Assembly: GCA_905235445.1 (NCBI GenBank)
Contig: CAJOLJ010000009.1
Span: 1 to 50,224 of the forward strand
Source of the DNA: an uncultured Bacteroidales bacterium
GTDB lineage: Bacteria; Bacteroidota; Bacteroidia; Bacteroidales; UBA932
DNA length: 50,224 bases
Direction: 5' to 3'
Shown: piece after piece, positions 1 through 7,889 of the stretch
Layout: every line of letters begins with the position of its first letter
Numbering within the stretch: the first letter of the stretch is position 1
The notes under the pieces: generated by a model
What the model was told of the DNA's origin: nothing
The model's input: the letters and a program-made list of their open reading frames with translations, nothing else
Databases searched by the model: none
Made by a program: the position numbers and the translations under genes

Positions 1-147
1 AGTCCCTTTGAAAACGCCTCCCAGTATCTATACACCCAAAGGGAGGACTACGAAAACATCTCTCCTGTAAAGACCGGCATAAACGGTTCCACCATCAGGG
101 CGGAAATCCCCCCAGGTAGCCTCATTCTAATCTCAGATATGAGGTAA
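1..147 (+). CDS. C-terminal fragment of a probable glycoside hydrolase (5' end outside window)
   Basis: Reading frame 1 is open from the first base to a TAA at 145-147 and gives 48 residues. The peptide contains ENISPVKTGINGSTI and ends PPGSLILISDMR. This resembles the last strands of the small C-terminal beta-sandwich found in many clan GH-A enzymes (GH30, GH39, GH51 and relatives), where a short polar run is followed by 'PPxSlxll'. The catalytic part lies outside the window, so the family cannot be assigned. It is followed 37 bp later by a PUL lipoprotein on the same strand, so it is probably a member of the same locus. The fragment being coding is fairly sure; the family is a guess. Confidence 0.55.
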   Translation, partial: SPFENASQYLYTQREDYENISPVKTGINGSTIRAEIPPGSLILISDMR

Positions 148-184
148 AGGACATACTTTCAATTACATACCAAATAGTTAGAAT

Positions 185-1225
185 ATGAAAAAGTTAATGC
201 AACTTTTCGTACTCTTGGCCACTGCCATGCTCCTGTGCGTAGCCTGTGGCGAAGAGCAGCGTAACACCGAGGCCCTCATTGACCCTTGGCTGCGGGAAAG
301 GACTCCGGTGAATTTCCGTCTGGAGTCCCAGATCGGTGCCGCCGTCATCACCGGTGACTGGAGGCATGATGACCAGGGCTCGATCATGGTAAGCCTCATT
401 ACCGGAGGCCTTGACTTGACGAAGGTCAGGGTCGAGGCCCTGGACTTCAAGTTCCCCGACAGCGAGTACTGTCCCACGGCCTCCATCGGCAAGGGCAGCA
501 CCCTGGACCTAAGCTCCGGAAAGGCCTCCTTCACGGTTACCGCCCATAACGGGGAGACCCGTGAGTACACCGTCACCTACGAGCAGTTCAAGGACCCCCT
601 GGAGGGTGTGTACACCTTCGATAAGATTGCGGGCATCCTTGACGGGGGAGCTCCGCAGAGCGCCATGATCCTCATCGGCGGCTGGACCGACGCCATCGTA
701 CTTTCCACCGCCATGGACAAGAGCTGGCAGTGGGGAGATGGCTACAACCCGGGGGACGAGGAAGACAACACCCTGAGTTTCATGCTAACGGAGGCCGACA
801 GCGAGACCGGCGAGACGTTCGGCACCCTCGTCAACACCGCAGGTGAAGACGGGAAGTGGGCCAACTACATGTACCAGAACAAGAGGGACGTGAACCCCTG
901 GTACCGCATCTTCCCCGCAGGGAGCAGCCGCTGGTCCAAGGACGGAAGCGGCAATATTACCGTCTATGACAAGGATGACACCCACTACGAAAATCCCCTA
1001 TGGACTGTCATTCCCTTGGACGGGGGCACCTACACCATCAGCACCAAGGATGTCACCATCCCCTCATACGCTTTCATGAGGGACTTCGACCTTCAGCCTT
1101 CGGAAGAGGTGATCGACTGGAACTGGCCAGACTCTCGCTGGATGGCGGACAACATCAGGAACACTTTCTGGTTCGTCCGGAAGACTTCCGATTCACCCCT
1201 TCCCGAGCACGACTCCCTGTTCTAA
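185..1225 (+). CDS. PUL lipoprotein: DUF5018-like domain plus Trp-rich module, candidate surface glycan-binding protein
   Basis: This is a 346-residue predicted lipoprotein with signal peptide MKKLMQLFVLLATAMLLCVAC and lipidation Cys near residue 21. Residues about 30-135 form a small beta domain of the DUF5018/Ig-like kind, ending in VTAHNGETREYTVTY. Residues about 140-335 form a Trp-rich module (DKSWQWGD, AGEDGKWANYMY, FWFVRK). It resembles two tandem modules in the lipoprotein gene at 16731-18713, which is the best clue to function. No catalytic motif was seen. Its position just upstream of a GH26 gene and a SusC/SusD pair suggests an outer-surface glycan-binding protein, a role often filled by such PUL lipoproteins. 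That role is inference. The start at 185 is supported by the clean signal peptide. Confidence 0.75.
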   Translation: MKKLMQLFVLLATAMLLCVACGEEQRNTEALIDPWLRERTPVNFRLESQIGAAVITGDWRHDDQGSIMVSLITGGLDLTKVRVEALDFKFPDSEYCPTASIGKGSTLDLSSGKASFTVTAHNGETREYTVTYEQFKDPLEGVYTFDKIAGILDGGAPQSAMILIGGWTDAIVLSTAMDKSWQWGDGYNPGDEEDNTLSFMLTEADSETGETFGTLVNTAGEDGKWANYMYQNKRDVNPWYRIFPAGSSRWSKDGSGNITVYDKDDTHYENPLWTVIPLDGGTYTISTKDVTIPSYAFMRDFDLQPSEEVIDWNWPDSRWMADNIRNTFWFVRKTSDSPLPEHDSLF

Positions 1226-1238
1226 TACAGTCCTCGCG

Positions 1239-2705
1239 ATGAACAGCATCAACAGATTACTGTGTCTCGGGACCGTTCTCGCCCTTGCTCTGCAGGCATG
1301 TTCCTGCCAGGAAAGGCAAGACCCTCAGAAAGACGGGCCAGGGGACAGGCGGGAACTTTCCTTCACAAAGGGAGAAATCTCGCTGGAATGGGAGAAGACT
1401 TCCTTCGAAGTGGGGATAAGGTGCAATTTCGAGTACAACGTGGATTTCGGGTGCGACTGGATAGGATACGACCCCGACAGGAAGTCCACTTCCTCGGTCC
1501 TATATCTCGTGGCGCAGGAGAACACTTCCTCCGCCGAGAGAAGCACCCAGATAAAGATAAGCGACCGCACAGATAGGTTCTTCACGAAAGCCCTCACCGT
1601 CAAGCAGTCCGTGAACCCCACCCCGAAGCAGCGGCTCTCCATCGTGGACAAGGATGCCACCGCCCAGACAAAGGCACTGCTTGCCAACCTCTGGGCCATC
1701 GCCGAGAAGGGATTCATGTTCGGCCACCACGATGACCTCTGGTACGGACGCTACTGGTACAATGAGCAGGGGCGCTCCGACACTAAGGCCGTATGCGGGG
1801 ACTACCCGGCCGTATGCAGCATCGACTTCGCCCCCATCATGGACAACCGGTACACCGAGAGCGAGAACGCCATAAGACGCCGGGTCATCCTGGAGGCACG
1901 TGAAAGAGGGGAGGTCATCATCGCTTGCGCCCATCTCAATAACCCCCTTACCGGTGGTGACTCCTGGGACAATTCCAACTCAGGCGTCGTGAAAGGGATA
2001 CTCACGGAAGGAAGCGAAGTGAGAAAGACGTTCCTCTCCTGGCTGGATCGTCTCGCCGAGTTCGCACTGAATCTCAAGGATGGGGACGGCAATCCCATTC
2101 CCGTCATCTTCCGCCCCTTCCACGAGCAGACCCAGAGTTGGTCCTGGTGGGGATCCTCCTGCACCACGGAGTCCGAGTTCAAGGAACTCTGGCAGATGAC
2201 CATCCGCTACCTGCGGGACACCAAGGGCGTCCACAATTTCCTGTACTGCATCTCCCCCCAGATGGACGGGGACTACGGCGATGGCACCACTGACAGGCTT
2301 CTTTTCCGCTGGCCCGGGGACGAGTGGGTCGATGTCCTGGGCATGGACTGCTACCACGGAGGGAATACCGTGGCTTTCACGAAAAACCTCGATGCAATGA
2401 CGAAACTCTCCCTGGAAAAGAAAAAGCCCTGCGCAGTCTCGGAGACCGGCAAGGAGTCCTTCACCGACGTGGACTACTGGACCCGCTGCATCCTGTCCCC
2501 GATGGAAGGAAAGAGAGTCTCCATGGTGGTAATGTGGAGAAACAAATATGTAGGGGACAATGAGGCGGACAAGCACTTTTTCAGTGTCTATCCCGGACAC
2601 CCCTCCGAAGAGGATTTCCGCACGATGTACAAGGAGGCGCGGAGCATCTTCTCAGGTGACCTTCCCGCCATGTACACCCTACCCGACAATATAGAAATCA
2701 ACTAA
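1239..2705 (+). CDS. Lipoprotein endo-beta-mannanase-type enzyme, BACON + GH26
   Basis: The 488-residue product begins with a lipoprotein signal (LALALQACSC). Residues about 40-130 look like a BACON domain, a Bacteroidota Ig-like module often found at the N-terminus of surface glycanases. The rest is GH26: FGHHDDLWYG, then FRPFHEQ with the likely acid/base Glu296, an aromatic-rich SWSWWGS segment, and CAVSETGKES with the likely nucleophile Glu402. GH26 enzymes are mainly endo-beta-1,4-mannanases, and a few cut xylan or lichenan. The lipid anchor suggests surface or periplasmic action on incoming polysaccharide. The gene starts 13 bp after the preceding lipoprotein gene and ends 11 bp before susC, so it is in the same operon. 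The family is sure; mannan as substrate is likely but inferred. Confidence 0.92.
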   Translation: MNSINRLLCLGTVLALALQACSCQERQDPQKDGPGDRRELSFTKGEISLEWEKTSFEVGIRCNFEYNVDFGCDWIGYDPDRKSTSSVLYLVAQENTSSAERSTQIKISDRTDRFFTKALTVKQSVNPTPKQRLSIVDKDATAQTKALLANLWAIAEKGFMFGHHDDLWYGRYWYNEQGRSDTKAVCGDYPAVCSIDFAPIMDNRYTESENAIRRRVILEARERGEVIIACAHLNNPLTGGDSWDNSNSGVVKGILTEGSEVRKTFLSWLDRLAEFALNLKDGDGNPIPVIFRPFHEQTQSWSWWGSSCTTESEFKELWQMTIRYLRDTKGVHNFLYCISPQMDGDYGDGTTDRLLFRWPGDEWVDVLGMDCYHGGNTVAFTKNLDAMTKLSLEKKKPCAVSETGKESFTDVDYWTRCILSPMEGKRVSMVVMWRNKYVGDNEADKHFFSVYPGHPSEEDFRTMYKEARSIFSGDLPAMYTLPDNIEIN

Positions 2706-2716
2706 TTAGATACAAG

Positions 2717-5700
2717 ATGAATAACTTTTTCAAACGTGTTCTCGTCCCCTATCTCCTCCTGATGACGGGCATCTTCTGCACGCTGTCCGCCCAAAACACC
2801 AGGACGGTGAGCGGAGTTGTGAGGGATGAGAGTGGGGAGCCCCTGTTCGGAGCGTTCGTCCTGCAGAAGGGAACGGGCAACGGAGCCTCCACCGACCTTG
2901 ACGGAAAGTACAGCCTCACCATCCCCTCCGGGGAAGTCGAACTGGAGTTCCAGTTCATAGGCTACAGGAGCCTCTCTGTCACGGCAGTCCCGGGGAAGGG
3001 GGTCATTGACGTCACCCTGAGCCCTGACACAGACCTTCTGGACGAGGTCGTGGTAACCGCTTTCGCCACCCAGAAGAAGGTGAACGTCACCGGTGCCATT
3101 TCCTCGGTGAACGGAAGCGACATCCTTTCCGCCCCGGTTTCCAATGTGGCGAACGCCCTTCTGGGCAACACCCCGGGGGTAAGCGGTCTGCAGACTTCGG
3201 GTGAGCCCGGTCACAATGCCGCCAACATCTACATCAGGGGTATCTCGACTTACGGGACGACCACTCCGCTCATTATCATCGACGGAGTCGAACAGGCCTC
3301 CGAGCAGGCTTTCGCGGAGTTCAATGCAATGGACCCCAACGAGATCCAGGGCATAAGCATCCTGAAGGACGCTTCATCCACGGCCGTGTACGGAGTGAGG
3401 GGCGCAAACGGAGTCATCATAGTGACCACCAAGCGAGGATCCAAGGGCAAGCCCAGGATCAATTTCTCGGCGACCTACGGCCTCACCGCAGCCTCCAATC
3501 TCCAGGAAGGCACCACCGCATACGAATACGCCCTTTTCCGCAACGAGGCAATCCGCAATGAGCAGAAGGCCTATCCGGGAACCGAAAGCCTCTCGGCCTA
3601 CATCTACGATGACTACGACCTGTGGAAGTTCAAGAACAACCGCGACTTCACTCCCCAGGAGGTGGCGGCGATGGATTTCCTGACAGAAGGACAGAAGCAG
3701 CAGCTGCTGGAGACCCCCGCCCTCTACTACGCCTCCCATGACCTCTACAAAGAGCAGTTCGGGAAGGTTGCTCCCCAGTACCAGGCCAACATGAACATAG
3801 CCGGCGGTACCGACAGGGTGAAGTATTTCGTGTCGCTGGGATATTTCGGGCAGAAAGGTATCACCAATACCTTCTCCTACTACGGAGCCAACACCGAATC
3901 GAAGTTCAACCGCTACAATTTCCGAAGCAACTTCGACGTCAACCTGGCCAAGGGCTGGGACCTCGTGGTGAACATCGCCGGACAGTTCGGCGAGACCTCC
4001 GGCCCGGGAAACGGAGCCGACCCCTACGACCTCAGTTCCCGATACAAGATCATCATGCAGTACATCTACGACTGCAACCCGTTCATTTCCCCGGGAATAG
4101 TGGACGGACACCTCATAAGCGGTTTCGCGGGGATAGCTGGTTCCGACCAGAACCCCCTCGCCTCCAAGACCAATAGCAGCATCGGTAACCAGAACGCAGT
4201 GTACAACCTCCTCATAAGCGGTTCCGCGACGGTGTACAACAGTCTCCTGGACAACACCCTGAGACTGAACCATGACCTCAGTTACATTCTCCCCAATCTG
4301 AAGGCACATGTGGCAATGTCCTACCAGGACAACTACAACCGCTACGTCAGTTACTCCCCATCCCTCCCCTCATACACCATCCAGCGCCAGGCCCGGAACC
4401 CGCTCGAGTATGATTTCTTCGGAGGGGCGACGGGGGCGGGGTCCTTCAGTTCCTGGGGCTACAGCAACTGGAACAAGTTCTATATCGAAGGCGGCCTGGA
4501 CTGGGCGCAGTCCTTCGGAAAGCACAACGTCAGCGCCCTGCTCCTGGGCAAGGCCTCGAAGTACACCATGCCATCGGATTCCTATCACGTTCCTTCAGGC
4601 ATAATGGGCTTCGTGGGAAGGGTCACATACAACTACGAGGACAGGTACATGGTGGAGGTGAACATGGGTTACAACGGGACCGAGCAGTTCGCCGAAGGGA
4701 AGCGTTTCGGCCTTTTCCCCGCCATTTCCGCAGGTTGGGTCCCAACCAAGGAGAAATGGTTCCCCCAGAATGACATACTCACTTTCATGAAGATAAGGGC
4801 CTCCTACGGTGAGGTCGGAAACGACCAGCTCGGAGGGAGCCGCCGCTACTACTACCTGCCCAACACCTACAACCTCTCCCAGAGCGGTTACTACCTGGGC
4901 AACAGTGACGGTTCGGCCCCGAACACCTACTATACCGGCGCCACCGAGGGCACCCTCGGAAATCCCGACATCACATGGGAGAGGGCCCGCAAGTACGACG
5001 CCGGAGTAGAGATGAAATTCCTCTCTGACCGCCTGAGCCTCGACTTCGACTATTTCTACGAGAAACGTGACAACATCCTCACGACCCTCGGCACCATCCC
5101 CGCCATCTACGGCGTGGATGCGGGAAGCGTACCTCCCGCCAACGTCGGAATCACCCAGAACCAGGGCTATGAGCTCACCCTGGGATGGACCGACCGCGTC
5201 GGGGATCTCAGCTACACAATTACCGGCGGTGCGGCTTGGTCCAGGAACAAGATCCTCTACAAGGCCGAGGCCCCGAACCCCTACGAGTGGATGAACGCCA
5301 CGGGCCATGCCATCGGGCAGAGGTTCGGCCTTCAGAGTGACGGGCTGTTCAATACCCAGGCGGAACTTGACGGGCGTCCCTACAACACCTACACCTCCAA
5401 TGCGGCCACCCTCGGGGACATCCGCTACAAGGACCTCGACGGTGACGGGCTGATAAACCAGAATGACGTGGCCCCCATTGGGTTCCCCAATTTCGCCGAG
5501 TATCATTTCAACCTGAAGATGCAGTTCGCCTACAAGGGCTTTGACCTGAAGATGCTTTTCACGGGAAGCGCCAATGGCTCCTACTACCTTTCAAGCGGCT
5601 ACACCATTCCTTTCTTCAAGAATGCCGGCAATGCCTGGAAGTGGCAGTATGACGGCAGGTGGACCGAGGAGAAGTATCTGCGTGGCGAGACCATCACTTA

Positions 5701-6001
5701 TCCGAGGGCCACATACAGCGCCACCACCTCCCACAACAACTACCTCACCAGCGACTACTGGATCGTTTCCACCGACCATTTCAAGCTGAAGAACGTGGAA
5801 ATCGGTTACACCTTCGATTTCGGCAGGGGAGGACGTGAAAGTCTCGTACAGGGCCTTAGGGTATACCTTAACGCCAACAACGTCTATACCTTCCCCAATG
5901 CCCTCTCCAAGTACGGCATAGATCCCGAGACCACTGACGGCAGCACCTACATCTATCCTCTCACCAGGGTCTTCACGGCAGGCCTGGGCTTCAGTTTCTA
6001 G
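2717..6001 (+). CDS. SusC-like TonB-dependent outer-membrane transporter (pair 1)
   Basis: The 1094-residue protein has the full SusC architecture. After a signal peptide ending near SAQ there is a carboxypeptidase-regulatory-like domain (about residues 28-105, TRTVSGVVRDESGEPLFGAF). A TonB box at about Asp109 (DEVVVTAF) follows, then a plug domain ending at ANGVIIVTTKRG, then a long beta-barrel ending in the aromatic GLGFSF. A Ca-type loop DLDGDGLINQND lies late in the barrel, as is common in this family. SusC proteins import oligosaccharides through the outer membrane together with a SusD lid. Its partner is the next gene, 21 bp downstream. Length is usual for the family. Confidence 0.95.
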   Translation: MNNFFKRVLVPYLLLMTGIFCTLSAQNTRTVSGVVRDESGEPLFGAFVLQKGTGNGASTDLDGKYSLTIPSGEVELEFQFIGYRSLSVTAVPGKGVIDVTLSPDTDLLDEVVVTAFATQKKVNVTGAISSVNGSDILSAPVSNVANALLGNTPGVSGLQTSGEPGHNAANIYIRGISTYGTTTPLIIIDGVEQASEQAFAEFNAMDPNEIQGISILKDASSTAVYGVRGANGVIIVTTKRGSKGKPRINFSATYGLTAASNLQEGTTAYEYALFRNEAIRNEQKAYPGTESLSAYIYDDYDLWKFKNNRDFTPQEVAAMDFLTEGQKQQLLETPALYYASHDLYKEQFGKVAPQYQANMNIAGGTDRVKYFVSLGYFGQKGITNTFSYYGANTESKFNRYNFRSNFDVNLAKGWDLVVNIAGQFGETSGPGNGADPYDLSSRYKIIMQYIYDCNPFISPGIVDGHLISGFAGIAGSDQNPLASKTNSSIGNQNAVYNLLISGSATVYNSLLDNTLRLNHDLSYILPNLKAHVAMSYQDNYNRYVSYSPSLPSYTIQRQARNPLEYDFFGGATGAGSFSSWGYSNWNKFYIEGGLDWAQSFGKHNVSALLLGKASKYTMPSDSYHVPSGIMGFVGRVTYNYEDRYMVEVNMGYNGTEQFAEGKRFGLFPAISAGWVPTKEKWFPQNDILTFMKIRASYGEVGNDQLGGSRRYYYLPNTYNLSQSGYYLGNSDGSAPNTYYTGATEGTLGNPDITWERARKYDAGVEMKFLSDRLSLDFDYFYEKRDNILTTLGTIPAIYGVDAGSVPPANVGITQNQGYELTLGWTDRVGDLSYTITGGAAWSRNKILYKAEAPNPYEWMNATGHAIGQRFGLQSDGLFNTQAELDGRPYNTYTSNAATLGDIRYKDLDGDGLINQNDVAPIGFPNFAEYHFNLKMQFAYKGFDLKMLFTGSANGSYYLSSGYTIPFFKNAGNAWKWQYDGRWTEEKYLRGETITYPRATYSATTSHNNYLTSDYWIVSTDHFKLKNVEIGYTFDFGRGGRESLVQGLRVYLNANNVYTFPNALSKYGIDPETTDGSTYIYPLTRVFTAGLGFSF

Positions 6002-6022
6002 GACTTCAAAAAGATTCCAAGC

Positions 6023-7867
6023 ATGAAAAAGATCAACATAATTCTCACATTGGCGGGTGTCATTCTCACAGTATCGGCACTCTCCTCCTGCAGCGAGTTC
6101 CTCCAGAAGCCCGACACCACCGGTACCGTCGACCTGGAAGCCGTCTACAGCACGGCCAAGAATGCCCAGAGCGCCCTGCTGAGGTGCTACCGGGATGTCC
6201 TCAACCAGGACTGGCCCGGGGGAATGGGCATCGGACACTCCACATACGGGGCCATCTCCGCAGAGGTAGGCCGTGGCTATTCCTGGCACGGCAGCTACAA
6301 TATCGTCCAGCAGGGTTTCACGGTGAGCGGCACGGACGGTTCCGACGCCGGCAGCGAGAACTACAGTGCCAACTGGAAATACATCCGGGAGTGCTGCGTC
6401 GTCCGGGAGAACATAGATAAGGTCCCCGACATGGATGACAACACCAAGGCTACGATAAAGGCCGAGGCTACCGCCCTTATCGCCTTCCGTTACATGGGCA
6501 TGTTCTACCGCTGGGGAGGCGTTCCCATCGTGAGGGGGTCCCTTTCCTCCAGCGATGACCTCTCCGCCCCAAGGGCCACTCTGCAGGAAGTCGTGGACTA
6601 CATCATCGAACTTTGCGACGAGGCCTACACTTCCCTTCCCGACAAGTGGGACAACGCCAATACCGGCAGGATGACAAAGGGCGCTGTCCTCGCAATAAAG
6701 GCCAGGACTCTCCTTTTCGCCGCACGTCCCCTTTTCAACTCATCCAAGCCTTACCTGGACAACGGTGAGAACAACGCCCTCATATGCTTCGGCAACGAGG
6801 AACCGAGCCGCTGGCAGGATGCCATCAACGCTTACGAGAAGGTCCTTTCCTGGGCCTCTGCGAACGGGATCGCCCTCATAAACACCGGCGGTGCGGGTGC
6901 GGACAAACCCAATCCCAATGCTTTCGATGACTATGGCACTGCCACCAGCGTTCCCTCCAACAAGGAAATCATCCTCGCCTACAAGGACAACTGGTCCGAC
7001 CCCTACAGCGAGCATTCCCTGTTCAACTTCATCAACTGTTCCCCCAATTGGAGCAAGAACCGCTACGATACCGACTGCAGCGGAGTGCTCACGAACCACA
7101 TCGTGAACTACTATGCCGCTGACGGCACTGAGATGGACTGGCCAAAGATTGGTGAAGCCTCTCCCCGTCCTGGAAGTGACTACAGGGCGAATGTAGCCAA
7201 GCTCGAGGCCCGTGCCAAGGCCGACATCAAATGGGGCGGTTTCGACGCCCAGAACAATCCCGGGGTCTACTACTGGCAGAATGCCGGATGGAACAGGGGT
7301 GGCTACAGTGCCGACAAGGACAAGGCCACAGTGTTCCCCAACGCCATCGATCCCGACAAGGGTTGCGGCGAAAGGTCCAAGTTCTACTACAAGGCAGGGA
7401 CCAGGATATGGTTCGAGCCGCCCATCTTCCGCATGGCCGAAGTGTACATGGGACTTGCCGAGGCATACAACGAGGCAGGCAACTCCACGAAGGCCCTTGA
7501 GAACCTCAACATGGTCCACAATAGGGCAGGTCTTCCTTCCATCAAGGAGACGGACAAGGACAGACTAAGGGAGATCATCCAGAGGGAGGATGCCATAGAG
7601 TTCTTCCAGGAGAACCACAAGTTCTTTGACATGAGGCACTGGAAGAGGGCAGACATAGCCTCCGGCTCTCTTGCCGGGACCATGCACATGCTGCAGTTCA
7701 ACATCTCCAATACCGACGAGGCCACCTGGCCCTATGACGCTTCCTACGTGGAAACATACTGGGATGCAGAGTGCTACAGCGCCTTCTGGAGCGACGCAAT
7801 GTACCTGCAGCCCTTCCCCCAGACCGAAATCAACAAGGGTACCACTTCCCAGAATCCCGGATATTAA
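6023..7867 (+). CDS. SusD/RagB-family surface glycan-binding lipoprotein (pair 1)
   Basis: The 614-residue lipoprotein has a signal ending ALSSCSEFLQKPD, the typical SusD beginning with the lipidated Cys just before 'xFL'. The helical TPR-like scaffold includes AEATALIAFRYMGMFYRWGGVP and AVLAIKARTLLFAARPLFN. The C-terminal part has REIIQREDAIEFFQENHKFFDMRHWKR, broken here only to show the RE..EFxxE.xxFxDxRxW pattern, and the usual late NPGY end. SusD-like proteins form the lid over the SusC barrel and help capture glycan. It lies 21 bp after susC pair 1, and the two surely work as a complex. It is slightly longer than many SusD proteins (500-600). Confidence 0.95.
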   Translation: MKKINIILTLAGVILTVSALSSCSEFLQKPDTTGTVDLEAVYSTAKNAQSALLRCYRDVLNQDWPGGMGIGHSTYGAISAEVGRGYSWHGSYNIVQQGFTVSGTDGSDAGSENYSANWKYIRECCVVRENIDKVPDMDDNTKATIKAEATALIAFRYMGMFYRWGGVPIVRGSLSSSDDLSAPRATLQEVVDYIIELCDEAYTSLPDKWDNANTGRMTKGAVLAIKARTLLFAARPLFNSSKPYLDNGENNALICFGNEEPSRWQDAINAYEKVLSWASANGIALINTGGAGADKPNPNAFDDYGTATSVPSNKEIILAYKDNWSDPYSEHSLFNFINCSPNWSKNRYDTDCSGVLTNHIVNYYAADGTEMDWPKIGEASPRPGSDYRANVAKLEARAKADIKWGGFDAQNNPGVYYWQNAGWNRGGYSADKDKATVFPNAIDPDKGCGERSKFYYKAGTRIWFEPPIFRMAEVYMGLAEAYNEAGNSTKALENLNMVHNRAGLPSIKETDKDRLREIIQREDAIEFFQENHKFFDMRHWKRADIASGSLAGTMHMLQFNISNTDEATWPYDASYVETYWDAECYSAFWSDAMYLQPFPQTEINKGTTSQNPGY

Positions 7868-7889
7868 CGGACTTATAATGATTTGAATT

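Noticed and set aside
3374..4309. 311-residue open frame opposite susC pair 1
   Set aside because: Antisense shadow of a certain SusC gene; valine/glycine-rich composition without any domain.
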